From: Amycolatopsis pretoriensis
Lineage (GTDB): Bacteria; Actinomycetota; Actinomycetes; Mycobacteriales; Pseudonocardiaceae
DNA: 64,000 nt
Reading direction: 5' to 3'
Assembly (NCBI RefSeq): GCF_900107925.1
Contig: NZ_FNUJ01000021.1
Coordinates: 1-64,000, forward strand
Shown here: one piece after another, positions 49,159 through 58,514 of the stretch
Layout: each line of letters opens with the position of its first letter
Position numbering within the stretch: the stretch's first letter is position 1
Notes under the pieces: model-generated
What the model saw: only the letters and a program-made list of their open reading frames with translations
Databases searched by the model: none
What the model was told of the DNA's origin: nothing
Translations under genes and position numbers: made by a program

Positions 49159-50189
49159 CGCACCCGTTGCACACCCCCGTCGTCGCCACGGACGGCGCTC
49201 TCGTGCGCTTCGCCCTGGCCGACCTGCTCGCCGGCACGCCCGGCTCGATGCGCATCGAAATCAGCGACGCGGCGGCCGCGGAGCCGTGGCTCACCCGGCT
49301 CGTCGGCGAGGAACACGCCGTGGAGGCGATCACGGTCGGCCAGATCGAGATCCCTGGCCGCCCCGAACTGGCTACCCTCGCGCTGCTGCTGTGGGCCCGC
49401 CGGTGGTGGCCCGCGAGTCCGGTGCTCGGCGTGCCGCCACTGGACCCAGCGCTGCTGGACCTCGAAGCGGCCGTCGCTACCGCGGCGGTCGAGAGCATCG
49501 CCGAAGGCATGCTCGACGGCTTCGAAGCCACTCCGGCCGAGCTGTTCGACGCCGCCGCCGACGGGGTCGCCGCGACGGCGGTCGCGGACGAGGTTCGCGA
49601 CCTGTGCCTGAGGCTGTCGGCGTGGTTCGACGACCGGGACGACGTCGTGCGCGCCGAAACCACGGCCGCGCTCGCCGCCGCCGTGGAGCCCGGGCAGCGC
49701 GCGTACGCTTTGGCCGCGGGCACCGATTCCGGGCCGGCCGAGGACGGCGTGGTGGCTGACGGCCGGGCCAGCGTCGACTGGGCGCGGGTACCCCCAGGCG
49801 TACTCGACGCCGCGGAGGACACCGTGACCTGGCGGATCGTCGCGGCTCCGGCGGCCACCCGGCTCGAGGTCGAGGTCGCCGGGGCGTTCGCCGACGCGAC
49901 CCTCACGGCGTCCGCGACCCACGACGGCGAAGTGCTCGCGGAAGTCCCGCTGCTCCTGGGGCCGGGCTGGTTCGCCGGCGCGGCCGATCTGGACGACGCC
50001 GCAGCCCGCCGGGCGACATCCGTCCCCATCGGACTCATTGTGGGCGTGACGGCCGAGGACGTCACCGGGACGACGCCGGCGGACCGGGCGGAGGTGGTGT
50101 CGCTCGTCCGGGCGCGCGGTGCGCTGCCACCGGCGGGCCGGACGCTGGCCGAGCGTGCGGCCGCCGCGGCGGGCGACGAGGAGTTCTGA
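49155..50189 (+). CDS. Orphan protein upstream of the CHAT protease, 2
   Basis: 344 residues, GTG start. First 180 residues helical with several acidic clusters; residues about 215-330 are beta-rich ('DTVTWRIVAAPAATRLEVEV', 'EVLAEVPLLLGPGWFAGAAD'), resembling an immunoglobulin-like or C2-like sandwich. No family recognised. Translationally coupled to the gene before it and one base before the CHAT gene. Confidence 0.7.
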   Translation: MTHPLHTPVVATDGALVRFALADLLAGTPGSMRIEISDAAAAEPWLTRLVGEEHAVEAITVGQIEIPGRPELATLALLLWARRWWPASPVLGVPPLDPALLDLEAAVATAAVESIAEGMLDGFEATPAELFDAAADGVAATAVADEVRDLCLRLSAWFDDRDDVVRAETTAALAAAVEPGQRAYALAAGTDSGPAEDGVVADGRASVDWARVPPGVLDAAEDTVTWRIVAAPAATRLEVEVAGAFADATLTASATHDGEVLAEVPLLLGPGWFAGAADLDDAAARRATSVPIGLIVGVTAEDVTGTTPADRAEVVSLVRARGALPPAGRTLAERAAAAAGDEEF

Positions 50190-50190
50190 C

Positions 50191-53100
50191 GTGCTCGCCG
50201 GGATGCCGCCGCCGCTGAGCCCGCCGGACCGGCCACTGCCGGCCGAACTGGCCGGAGCGAGTTCGCACGGGTACAACTGCCGCTGCGTCGCCGTGCACTT
50301 CGGCCTGGACCCGGCACCCTACGGCGTCCTGCCCGCGTGCTCGCTCACCGGAGCCGAGTACCAGGGATTGCTGGAAGAAGCCCTCGAAATCCAGCGAACG
50401 GCCAAAGACCTGGCCGCGGCGCGGGACATCGCGGGCGCGCAGCGGGAGTACGGCCGGATGCGGCAGCTCGCGCACCGGCTCGACCGGACCGACCTCGAGC
50501 TCGCTGCCGTCAGCGACCTGGCCACCGTCTGCTATTCCGCGGGTGACCTGAACAACGCCCGCGTGTGCGCCGAGGCGGTGCTGAGCGCGTTCCGCGTCGG
50601 CGCGGCCGCTGTTGTCCACTTCGGACAGTACGCCGAGATCAGGATGATGGAAGGCTCCCGCGAAGTCGCCGAACGCGTACTCGTTTCTTTGTCCACGGAG
50701 GAGGGTGACGTCGCTCGGGCCCGGGAGCTGATCGCCGGGCAGCGTCGACGGGCAGCGCTGCGGAAGGCGGCCGAGCCGGGGCAGTACCCGCGCGAGCTGC
50801 TCGACCCGCACGGCGCCGACGAGCTGACATTGCGCATCCTCGAAGCGCGGGTGCAGGTGGCGGCCGGGGACCCGGCCGGCGCGCTGGCCACGCTCGAGGA
50901 CATCCTCACTGCGCTGCAAGCCATCGGCGGTGTCGAGGAGGTCCGCGACCAGGTCGCGTCGCTGCAGGCGATGGCGAATGCCGAACGTGCGCGGCTCCGT
51001 CAGGCCGGCGGCGAGGACGCCGCCGCGCGGGCAGACCTGTTCCGGCTCGACGCCCAGCACGAAGGCCGGCCGGCGGCCGCGAAGTTCGCCGTCGACCTGG
51101 CCGCGGACCGGGCGCTGGGCGGTGACTTCCGGGGCGCGGTGTCCGCGATCGTCGCCGCCCGCGACGAGCTCACGGCGGCCGGCGCGACCGGCGACGTCGC
51201 GGAGGCGAGCCACGCGCTGGGCTCGCTGCTGCTGCTCGCCGGCGACGCGCGGCAGGCACGCGCCCAGTTCGAGCACGCTGGTGCGCTCTGGAAGGCCAAC
51301 GGGGACACGCCGAACCAGCGAAGGCGCGACGTCGCGCTGGCCCGCTGCGCAGCCGCGGAGGGCGACTGGGCGGCAGCGGAGGAGCACGTGACCCGCGCGC
51401 GGGAGTCGGCGCGTGCGTCCGGGATGTGGCTCCAGCGCCTGCACACGGACTTCGCGGCGGCCGAGATCGGCTTCGCCCGTGGTGACGATCTGCCGGCGGT
51501 GCTGGACCTGCTGCTTCCGGCGGCGCTGGCGGCGGCGGACTACCGGTTCGAGTTCGTCTCGCCGCGGGCGCGCGCGGCCTGGGCGCGCGACGTCGCCGGT
51601 CCGGCGACCGAGCTGCTGATGGCGCTGCTGGCCCGGCTGAAAGAGCCGAGGCTGGCGGCGGAGCTGATCGAGCGCACCTGCGCGGTCGGGGCCTACACCG
51701 GGGCAGAAGCACCGGCGCTCGACCTGACCGGCACGCCGCCCATCCCGGAACCGGAGCCGCCCGCTGCGGGGCTGCCGTTGGCCGCGCTGGGTGCCGTCAC
51801 GGCGTCGCTCCCGCTCCGCCTCGCCCCGCCGCCCGCCCTGCGGTGGTCTCCCGGCTCGCCGATGCGGCTCGACCACTGGCTCCGGATCGCTGCCGAGCGC
51901 TACGGCTTGCCCCGGCCGGAAACCGAAACCGTGGCGACGTGGTCCGCCGCCGAGGCCTGCCGCGAGACGTTCGTCCTGCGCTACGCCGACGCCGGGCACA
52001 CCTACCTCAGCTGGCGGACCGCGGACGACCTCGACACCGTCCACACCCACCCGGTCGACGCCGCCCTGGTCGCGACGGCTCGCGAGCTCTTGGCCGGCGC
52101 CTCGCCGACACCGCGCGAAGGGGAAAGCGTCGCCGACGCCGTCCGGCGCGCACTCGGCGACGACGCCTTCGGTGGCTTCACCGGTGAACAACGGCTGGCC
52201 CGGATCCTCGCGCTCAACCTCCTGCCCGCCGACCTCGTCGCCCGGCTGCGGGACGCGGCCGCGAGCGGACGGCGTCCCCTCCTGCGTGTGCAGCCGTCGC
52301 CGAGCCTCGCCGCGGTGCCGTGGGGGCTGCTCGCCCTCCCCGACCGGAGGCCGGACCACGTGCTGGAGCTCGGAGAGGAGGGCACCTGCTTCGATGGCGA
52401 CGACCGCGTCCTCGACGTCGCCGACGTCTCCCTGCTCGCGCCAGCCGGGATCCCGCGCCGTCCGCCGTCGGGCGCGGGGCCGCCGGTGTACCTGCTCGAC
52501 CCGCGGATCCCCGGGCAGAGCGCCTTCGGCGACCTGGGCTCCGTGCTCGGTAAGCAGGACCCCGCGTCGCCGCTGATCCGCCACCTCGACGCGCGGCTCG
52601 CCGCCGGGCCGGTCCGGCCGCCCGCCGCGCGGGGACTCGACCTGGTCCGCCGCACCGACACCGACCGGGTGCTGCTCGCCCGGCTGCTGGCCGAGCCCTG
52701 TTCCCGGCTGGTCTTCGTCGGGCACGTCAGCCGCGTCCGCGACGAACACGGCGCGCAGACCGCACTGCACCTGTCGTGCCTGGCGGAGCTGCCCGGCACG
52801 GCCGAGCCGATCGGGGCGCACCGGCCGTTCACCGCCGCCGACCTCGCCCTGTCCGAAGTGGCCGCGATGCCGGCGCGGGTCGCGCTGATCGGCTGCGCCA
52901 GCGCGGGCGACTTCGGCCTGGCCGAGCCGTTCGGCGTGCTGCTCGCCGCTGTCGCGGCGGGAGCGCGGCTGGTGGCCGCGACGGTGTGGGCGTTGCCGAC
53001 GTCGGCGGCGGTGCCCGACGCGGATCCGATGGCCGAACTGGTGATCGCCGTCGACACCGCGCTCGCCGGCGACGACCCGGTCACCGAGCTGTGCGCGTGG

Positions 53101-53217
53101 CAGCGCGGCCGGCTCGCCCGGTGGCGCGAACGGCCGGAGCCGGCCCGCTCGCCGGTGTTCTGGGCGGCCCTGACCTGCCTCGACGCCTCCGACGACGGGC
53201 AAACCTGGGTTCGGTAG
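50191..53217 (+). CDS. TPR-CHAT caspase-like protease
   Basis: 1008 residues from the GTG at 50191 (GAGGAG 7 bases upstream). Residues about 50-560 are TPR-like helical repeats ('GDLNNARVCAEAVLSAFRVG', 'GDWAAAEEHVTRARESARAS'). The C-terminal CHAT domain (about 640-1000) contains the catalytic pair: His in 'RLVFVGHVSRVRD' (about 842) and Cys in 'VALIGCASAGDFGLAEPFGV' (about 900). CHAT proteases are caspase relatives that cut a partner on activation, for example gasdermins or the Csx30 protein of type III-E CRISPR. The two coupled orphan genes upstream are the natural candidates for regulator and substrate. Confidence 0.85.
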   Translation: MLAGMPPPLSPPDRPLPAELAGASSHGYNCRCVAVHFGLDPAPYGVLPACSLTGAEYQGLLEEALEIQRTAKDLAAARDIAGAQREYGRMRQLAHRLDRTDLELAAVSDLATVCYSAGDLNNARVCAEAVLSAFRVGAAAVVHFGQYAEIRMMEGSREVAERVLVSLSTEEGDVARARELIAGQRRRAALRKAAEPGQYPRELLDPHGADELTLRILEARVQVAAGDPAGALATLEDILTALQAIGGVEEVRDQVASLQAMANAERARLRQAGGEDAAARADLFRLDAQHEGRPAAAKFAVDLAADRALGGDFRGAVSAIVAARDELTAAGATGDVAEASHALGSLLLLAGDARQARAQFEHAGALWKANGDTPNQRRRDVALARCAAAEGDWAAAEEHVTRARESARASGMWLQRLHTDFAAAEIGFARGDDLPAVLDLLLPAALAAADYRFEFVSPRARAAWARDVAGPATELLMALLARLKEPRLAAELIERTCAVGAYTGAEAPALDLTGTPPIPEPEPPAAGLPLAALGAVTASLPLRLAPPPALRWSPGSPMRLDHWLRIAAERYGLPRPETETVATWSAAEACRETFVLRYADAGHTYLSWRTADDLDTVHTHPVDAALVATARELLAGASPTPREGESVADAVRRALGDDAFGGFTGEQRLARILALNLLPADLVARLRDAAASGRRPLLRVQPSPSLAAVPWGLLALPDRRPDHVLELGEEGTCFDGDDRVLDVADVSLLAPAGIPRRPPSGAGPPVYLLDPRIPGQSAFGDLGSVLGKQDPASPLIRHLDARLAAGPVRPPAARGLDLVRRTDTDRVLLARLLAEPCSRLVFVGHVSRVRDEHGAQTALHLSCLAELPGTAEPIGAHRPFTAADLALSEVAAMPARVALIGCASAGDFGLAEPFGVLLAAVAAGARLVAATVWALPTSAAVPDADPMAELVIAVDTALAGDDPVTELCAWQRGRLARWRERPEPARSPVFWAALTCLDASDDGQTWVR

Positions 53218-53269
53218 CAGCGCGTCCAGCCGAAGCTGTGTGCGTACCGCACAGCGAAAGGCAGGACCG

Positions 53270-53797
53270 ATGTTCAAGAAGATCCGCGACAAGATCAACG
53301 AGGCGACGCAACAGGGCGCGGCCCAGGGCGCGCAGCAGTTCCAGCAACACGCGGACCAGTTCCGGCGAGCGGCCGCGGCCGAGGGGTATGACATCACCCC
53401 GCAGCTGCCGACACCGCAGCTGGCCGCGCAGGCGCTGCGTGGCATGCACGCCGACCCGGACATCGCGGCGTTCATGGCGCTGCCGCCCGAGGAACAGCTG
53501 CGCCAGCAGCAGGAACTCCAGGCCTACGGAACGCAGCTGCGGCGTCTGTACGACACCGGCGAGCCGGCCACGCTGGTGGTCCGGGCCCTCGAGCCGACCG
53601 GCCGGACTGTCGCCGGGCAGGCGCAGTACACGGCGACCCTGGAGGTCACCCGCGCCGACGGAACCACCTACCAAACCGTCGCCCAGATGATCACCCCGCT
53701 CGCGACGATCCAGCAGTACGCGCCCGGCACCCGGCACGAGGCCCGCGTCGACCCGGCCGACCCGTCGCAGGTCGCCGTGTTCGGCCCGATCGACTAG
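53270..53797 (+). CDS. Hypothetical soluble protein
   Basis: 175 residues from the ATG at 53270 (AGGCAGGACCG upstream). Gln/Ala-rich helical N-terminus ('MFKKIRDKINEATQQGAAQG', 'EEQLRQQQELQAYGTQLRRL'), then a beta domain ('ATLVVRALEPTGRTVAGQAQ', 'VARVDPADPSQVAVFG'-like ending 'HEARVDPADPSQVAVFGPID'). The closing segment matches the short secondary-structure pattern of proteins that set a value range by 'D-P-x-D-P'. Unassigned. Same strand and close spacing to the CHAT gene and the two membrane genes after it. Confidence 0.6.
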   Translation: MFKKIRDKINEATQQGAAQGAQQFQQHADQFRRAAAAEGYDITPQLPTPQLAAQALRGMHADPDIAAFMALPPEEQLRQQQELQAYGTQLRRLYDTGEPATLVVRALEPTGRTVAGQAQYTATLEVTRADGTTYQTVAQMITPLATIQQYAPGTRHEARVDPADPSQVAVFGPID

Positions 53798-53807
53798 GCG
53801 GCCCGCC

Positions 53808-54620
53808 GTGTTCCGGTTCACCACCGTGTTTTCCCGGCCGGACCGCCGGGCCGGGTGGCGGCTGTGGCTGCTCGGTGTGCCGACGACGCTCGCCTGGGCC
53901 GCCGCAGGCTGGTCCGGGGCGCTCGGGCTGCTGGACGGCTTCCGGCTGATGTCGCTGAACCGCGTCGACGCGTGGGGGGCCGACGCGAACCCCGAGGTTT
54001 CGATCATGCTCTTCTTCGCCGCCGCGATCACGGTGGCGTCGTCACTCGGCTTCGCGATGATGTGGGCCGCCGTCCCTTCGGTGGACCGGATGGGCACCGG
54101 CTTCCGGGTGAGCTCGCTGACGACGGCCCTGGGCGTGGCGCTGGGCAGCGGCGTGGCGATCCCCTCGTGGACGCCGCCGGAGGCGGTGGGGCAGCGGCTG
54201 CCGTTCCTCGACGGGAAGGCCGAGCCGTGGTCCGATGTGGACTGGGTCGTCTACTACGAGCCGTACCTGGTGCCGGCGGTGTCCGCGCTCGTGGCGCTGG
54301 TCCTGATTGTGCTTCTGCTGCAGGCTTTCCTCACCGAAGCCGAATCGGACGACCGCGAGCAGGCGCTGCGCCACCGCGGCCGTGAGGTGACCGGCTTCGT
54401 GACGCACGTGGAGTTCACCGACGTGTGGGTCATGGGGCACCCGAAGTTCGTCGTCCACGTCCGGTTCCCGGCGGAGACCGGGGAACGCACGGTCGTGACG
54501 ACGATGGTCACCCCCTTGTTCCAGGCTCCGTGCCGCGGTTCGGCGGTGCGGGTCCGCTACGACCCCCAAGATCCGGAAGCCGTGCTGGTCGAACCGGATC
54601 CGACTGGGTCGCTCTTCTAG
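53808..54620 (+). CDS. Membrane protein with DUF3592-like C-terminus
   Basis: 270 residues, GTG start. Four hydrophobic helices (about 20-40, 63-82, 98-115, 155-178), then a cytosolic or periplasmic beta domain 'REVTGFVTHVEFTDVWVMGH' and 'CRGSAVRVRYDPQDPEAVLV', where the V-x-V-x-Y-D-P-x-D-P-x-x-A/V ending is the DUF3592-type signature. Function unknown. Ten bases after the preceding gene and 17 before the next: probably one transcript. Confidence 0.65.
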   Translation: MFRFTTVFSRPDRRAGWRLWLLGVPTTLAWAAAGWSGALGLLDGFRLMSLNRVDAWGADANPEVSIMLFFAAAITVASSLGFAMMWAAVPSVDRMGTGFRVSSLTTALGVALGSGVAIPSWTPPEAVGQRLPFLDGKAEPWSDVDWVVYYEPYLVPAVSALVALVLIVLLLQAFLTEAESDDREQALRHRGREVTGFVTHVEFTDVWVMGHPKFVVHVRFPAETGERTVVTTMVTPLFQAPCRGSAVRVRYDPQDPEAVLVEPDPTGSLF

Positions 54621-54637
54621 AGCCGGGAGTACTGCCC

Positions 54638-55543
54638 ATGTCCACTGCGCCCAACCCCGTCCGTCCGGCCGCCCTCCTGCGCGGGTCGCTCGGCGGCGGC
54701 GTCTCCGGAGCGACGCTGAGCGCGTTCATCACCGGAATCGTGCTCGAGAGGGTCCCGCTGATCCTCCTCAGCCTGGGCCTGCCCCTCGTCTACGGCGTAC
54801 TGCTCTTCCTCGCGGGCATGCCGCGGCGCGCCCGCGAGGCGGCGGTCGTTCCCCACGTCGCGCTCGCCAAGATCGAAAGCCTGCGCGCCGGCGGCACCGA
54901 AACTGGCGACGTTCCGGTCGACCTGGTCATCACGATCGCCCCCGGCTACGAGCCGTCGTTCCGCACCGGGATCACCCACCACGTCAACCTGGTCGACCTC
55001 CCGCGCTACCGGACCGGCGACATCCTGGTGGTCGAGTACCCGCCGGACCGACCGTGGCAGGCGAAGGTCGTCCCACCCCCGACCGCGGAGTGGGAGCGTC
55101 GCGTGGCCGACGCGGTCGTCCAGCCGGCGCCCGAGTCCAGTTTGGTCCAGGAGCCGCCGGAAGGGTGGGGGTACGCGTTCTTCGCCTTCGCCGGGCTGCT
55201 GCTCGGCGCGGCCATCGTGCTCGGCCTGTTCCGCGTCGAGCTGTTCAGGCCGGAGCCGGCGGAGCCGCCGTCGTCGTCGAGTTCCAGCACGGCCACCGTC
55301 GGCCCGCGGGAGTCCGCCCCGGACACAGAGGAGCTGCGCGCGATCATCGAGTCCTTGGCCCGCCGCGCGGAAATCCCGGCCGACCGCATTCCCGACCTCG
55401 TCCGGCAGGCCACGAGCACCCTCGCCGTCGGCTGGCCGCGGACCTGGCAGATCACCGTAGTCCGGGCGCCGGACACTGTCACCGTCCGGATCACCGCGAC
55501 CGGGCCTGGTGGCAGCGCCTCCCTCGTCGTGCCACCGCGATGA
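54638..55543 (+). CDS. Membrane protein of unknown function
   Basis: 301 residues from the ATG at 54638 (GGGAG upstream). Two N-terminal helices (about 25-63), a beta-rich domain with 'RYRTGDILVVEYPPDRPWQA' that echoes the D-P/Y-x-P ending of the two genes before it, a third helix (about 176-193), a Ser-rich linker and a small C-terminal domain. It looks like a paralogue-by-layout of the DUF3592-like protein. Unassigned. Confidence 0.6.
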   Translation: MSTAPNPVRPAALLRGSLGGGVSGATLSAFITGIVLERVPLILLSLGLPLVYGVLLFLAGMPRRAREAAVVPHVALAKIESLRAGGTETGDVPVDLVITIAPGYEPSFRTGITHHVNLVDLPRYRTGDILVVEYPPDRPWQAKVVPPPTAEWERRVADAVVQPAPESSLVQEPPEGWGYAFFAFAGLLLGAAIVLGLFRVELFRPEPAEPPSSSSSSTATVGPRESAPDTEELRAIIESLARRAEIPADRIPDLVRQATSTLAVGWPRTWQITVVRAPDTVTVRITATGPGGSASLVVPPR

Positions 55544-55615
55544 CCAGCGGCGTGTTGGTGAGACCCCGGACCGGACGGGTCGCGGAGATCCCAAGCGGCC
55601 TGCGAACATGGAACT

Positions 55616-56848
55616 GTGACGACTCCCGCTCCTCAGTTCTACCTCGGACCGGCCGTACCTCGTTGGCAGCCCGCCACCTTCGAGGGTGTCCGCGAAGCCT
55701 TGGCGGACGGCACTGTGCGCGAGCACCATTGGATCGACGTCAAACTCGAAGTCGGTGGGTCCGAGGGTGCCAAGAAGGAGTTCGCGCGTGATGTCGCGTC
55801 GTTCGCCAACGACGGTGGGCTGCTGGTGATCGGGGTTGCCGAGGACAAGGCGAATCGGGCCTTCTCGATGGCGTCAGTGCCTTTGGTCGGGCTGCCGGAG
55901 CAGGTCGACCAGATCCTCAGGTCGCGGTGCGATCCGCCGTTGTTCGTCCAATGTCACCCGATCGAGGATCCGGCGAATCCGGGTAGTGGTGTTCTCCTGG
56001 TCGAAGTACCGCCGAGCCCGCTCGCACCCCACATGGTCGACGGCCGGTACCACGGCCGAGGGGACACCACCAAGCATGCTCTCAGTGACGCCGAAGTCGT
56101 CCGGCTCTTCGAGCGTCGGTCGGCTCGTCAGGTGGTCACTCGGGCCTTGATCGACGTCGAGATCGCGAGGGACCCGGTTCCACCGGACCGCGGGATCGAG
56201 GCGAGGCTGTACGCCGCGGTACGGGCTACCGCCGCGCCACCCGAGCTCCTGACCGAGCATCTCATGGGACACGAGATCGACCGCCTGGTGCGCGCCCGTG
56301 CGGAGGGCCCCGGATGGAAGTACTGGCGGCTGCTCTCCGAGGATGAACCTCGCGCTGCCGGCCGCGGGTGGCACACGTACGGCCTCAACTCCCGGGAACT
56401 CTGGCTCGACCACGATAAAGTCCGTACCGCAGCAGATCTCGAAGTCTCGGACAATGGTTCGCTCGCCCTTTTCGTTTCACGACTGTCTTTCGAGAAACGA
56501 GTCGGAGACGGGAAGCAGAAGTTCTTGCACGACGGAGACGCGGTGGCGGTCGTGCGAGGACTGGCTGAACTCGTTGGTTCGCTAGGTACGACCTACGGAT
56601 ACCAAGGACAGTGGCAGCTCGCCGTCGGCATGACGCCCCTCGCCAAAGTCGTTTCGGCGGACGTCGGCGTCGCTTGGGTGGATAGTCCTGAGGATGTGCT
56701 GCGGTACAGCGCAGAAGACTTCGTGAGCGGGACGACAGCCACTACGGCCGAATGCCGCGAACAGCCTGGAGCGGTCACCCGGCGGTTGATGTACCGCTTG
56801 GTGCGTGCACTGGGCACCGCAGACCGGCGCGTGGAGCTCTTCGCCTGA
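55616..56848 (+). CDS. Schlafen AlbA_2 domain protein
   Basis: 410 residues, GTG start. N-terminal AlbA_2 (Schlafen-like, divergent AAA_4) domain: 'EHHWIDVKLEVGGSEGAKKE', 'DVASFANDGGLLVIGVAEDK' and 'VLLVEVPPSPLAPHMVDGRY', with the E/D-x-K and N-D-G-G/L-L-V-I-G motifs of the family. The remaining 250 residues are unassigned. AlbA_2 proteins bind or cut nucleic acid, often tRNA, and are common in defence islands. It stands alone, between the CHAT cluster and a gene-poor stretch. Confidence 0.82.
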   Translation: MTTPAPQFYLGPAVPRWQPATFEGVREALADGTVREHHWIDVKLEVGGSEGAKKEFARDVASFANDGGLLVIGVAEDKANRAFSMASVPLVGLPEQVDQILRSRCDPPLFVQCHPIEDPANPGSGVLLVEVPPSPLAPHMVDGRYHGRGDTTKHALSDAEVVRLFERRSARQVVTRALIDVEIARDPVPPDRGIEARLYAAVRATAAPPELLTEHLMGHEIDRLVRARAEGPGWKYWRLLSEDEPRAAGRGWHTYGLNSRELWLDHDKVRTAADLEVSDNGSLALFVSRLSFEKRVGDGKQKFLHDGDAVAVVRGLAELVGSLGTTYGYQGQWQLAVGMTPLAKVVSADVGVAWVDSPEDVLRYSAEDFVSGTTATTAECREQPGAVTRRLMYRLVRALGTADRRVELFA

Positions 56849-57626
56849 CCGGACCGTTCGAGTCTTCAGTAGTTCAGCGGCGGCTGTGATCAAGAAATGC
56901 GGATGGTCGGCTCAGCTGCCGTTGATGTCGCTGCCGTGCCAGTGCCGATGTAGACAGGCACACCGACTCGTGCACCTGCTCGCTGATTCACACGACGACA
57001 CCAGCCAGCACGGATAAGCCGCCGACGATCGTTGCGATCCGAGCGCCGTCTTGGAGCACGTTGTTCATGCGCGAGAATATGCTGGCCCGTTCGTGCGTCA
57101 GCGATGCGCTCCGCTGATCGCGCCACCGAGTACGGAGAAGCCGAGGCGCTTGCGCAGCCGATGCGTTGAACACCTCGGCTGAAGGCCTTCGATCCAGGGG
57201 CGGCGCGCTCGAGGCACTGGTGCGGTCGGGGAACCCGGCGGATGCGGCTGAGAAACAGGACTTCCGGGTGCGGATCCGCGACCGATCGGCTGTTCCCTTG
57301 CCTGTCATGTCGTCCGGAACGCCGCGTTCACCGCACGGCGGCAACCGATATCCCGCGAGTTAATCGCACACGAACTGCCGGTCGATATCGCCGGCGAGCT
57401 ACCGGCCTGTGTGGCCGTTTCGAAAGGCGTTCAATGCCGCCGAACGGCTGGAATCTGAGACAATCGCTTCCGCTCCCGGAGCGGGAAGACGGGTGGTAGT
57501 GCACATCGTCAAGATCAGGTGCAGTTTTCCGCCGCGCCGACATACAACCCATGTGTCCAGGTCGGCGGCGGAGAGTGGTTCCGCCACCGCGTCGCAAATC
57601 GTTCTTACCGTGGAGGAAACCCGCCG
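56849..57626. other. Gene-poor 778-base region
   Basis: No convincing gene. A 26-residue minus-strand peptide (57068-56988, MNNVLQDGARIATIVGGLSV and on) has a single hydrophobic helix but no ribosome site. Plus-strand frames around 57170-57500 look non-coding. The end of the region (57601-57626) carries the leader and ribosome site of the sigma-like gene. Confidence 0.5.
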
Positions 57627-58514
57627 ATGACGACAGACGAGGAACCGGCAGGCAGCGCCGGCTTGGATCGGCCCGGTCGGCCGCGGCTGCGGAAAGTCGT
57701 CGCCGCCAGTCGCCGCGAAGACGCCTTCGACCTGCAGGAACTGCTGCTCGCAGTCGTGCCCGACCTGGACGGCGACCGCCCGGAGACGTGGGTAGGTCTC
57801 GACGAGTCCGCGGCCCTGGTCGACAACGATGTGCGGCTTCTGCACGCGCTGCAGGCAGAGGGACTTCACGGGACGCTCTGGACCGAACTCTCCAACCGGC
57901 TGGCGCGCTACGGCCTTTCGGTCATGAAGGCGTGGATCCACAGCGGGGAAATCTACAAAAGGGCAAAGCTGAAACGGCGGGCTGTCGAACGGGCGAGGCC
58001 GCCTCTGAGTACGGAAGAGGCCATCGCCGTGGCCATGGACACGGTCGCGGAAGGTATCGCGCTGTTCAAGAAGAAGGGGCTGGAACAGCGCGACTGGAAT
58101 CCCGCGGGCGGTGCGCGTCTGTCCACCTACTTCATCGGCAGTTGCGTGCTGTGCTTTCCCAACGTCCACCGCGGGCAGTTGACGCAGCGGTCGCGCAGCG
58201 ACCAGGACGTGTTCGTATCCGACTTCGACCTCGAGTTCGGCGCGTCGGTGACGCAGTCGGCCGAGGACGAAGTAGTGGGCCGGATGGGAATCGTGGACAC
58301 CCTCCGCGGAGGCCGGCGAGGTCGCCGGGGCGGCTATCCCGACGACGTGGTCAACCTCGTTGTTCTTTACCACATGGAGGACTACAAGTCCGCAGAGATC
58401 GCCGAGCTGATCAGCTCGGAATCCGCCAAGTACTCCTCGAGCACCGTGCGGAAGATCCTGGCCGAGTACCGCAAGCAGGCAGCCAAGGAACGGCGTGAAG
58501 GAGATCGGGCATGA
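57627..58514 (+). CDS. Sigma-factor-like protein
   Basis: 295 residues from the ATG at 57627 (GGAGG 10 bases upstream). 'LSNRLARYGLSVMKAWIHSG' and 'ARLSTYFIGSCVLCFPNVHR' look like region-2 helices of sigma-70-type factors, and 'YPDDVVNLVVLYHMEDYKSA' to 'SSSTVRKILAEYRKQ' like a region-4 helix-turn-helix. Similar proteins occur in actinomycetes but I know no experimental role. Its stop overlaps the start of a second sigma factor (ATGA), a rare arrangement. Confidence 0.65.
   Translation: MTTDEEPAGSAGLDRPGRPRLRKVVAASRREDAFDLQELLLAVVPDLDGDRPETWVGLDESAALVDNDVRLLHALQAEGLHGTLWTELSNRLARYGLSVMKAWIHSGEIYKRAKLKRRAVERARPPLSTEEAIAVAMDTVAEGIALFKKKGLEQRDWNPAGGARLSTYFIGSCVLCFPNVHRGQLTQRSRSDQDVFVSDFDLEFGASVTQSAEDEVVGRMGIVDTLRGGRRGRRGGYPDDVVNLVVLYHMEDYKSAEIAELISSESAKYSSSTVRKILAEYRKQAAKERREGDRA

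Noticed and set aside
50062..53475. A 1137-residue minus-strand open frame
   Set aside because: It is antisense to the CHAT gene, is Arg/Gly/Pro-rich without any domain, and the plus strand has clear motifs and codon bias.
56988..57068. A 26-residue hydrophobic peptide that could be a small toxin
   Set aside because: No ribosome site, no partner antitoxin-like RNA or gene visible, and such peptides occur by chance.
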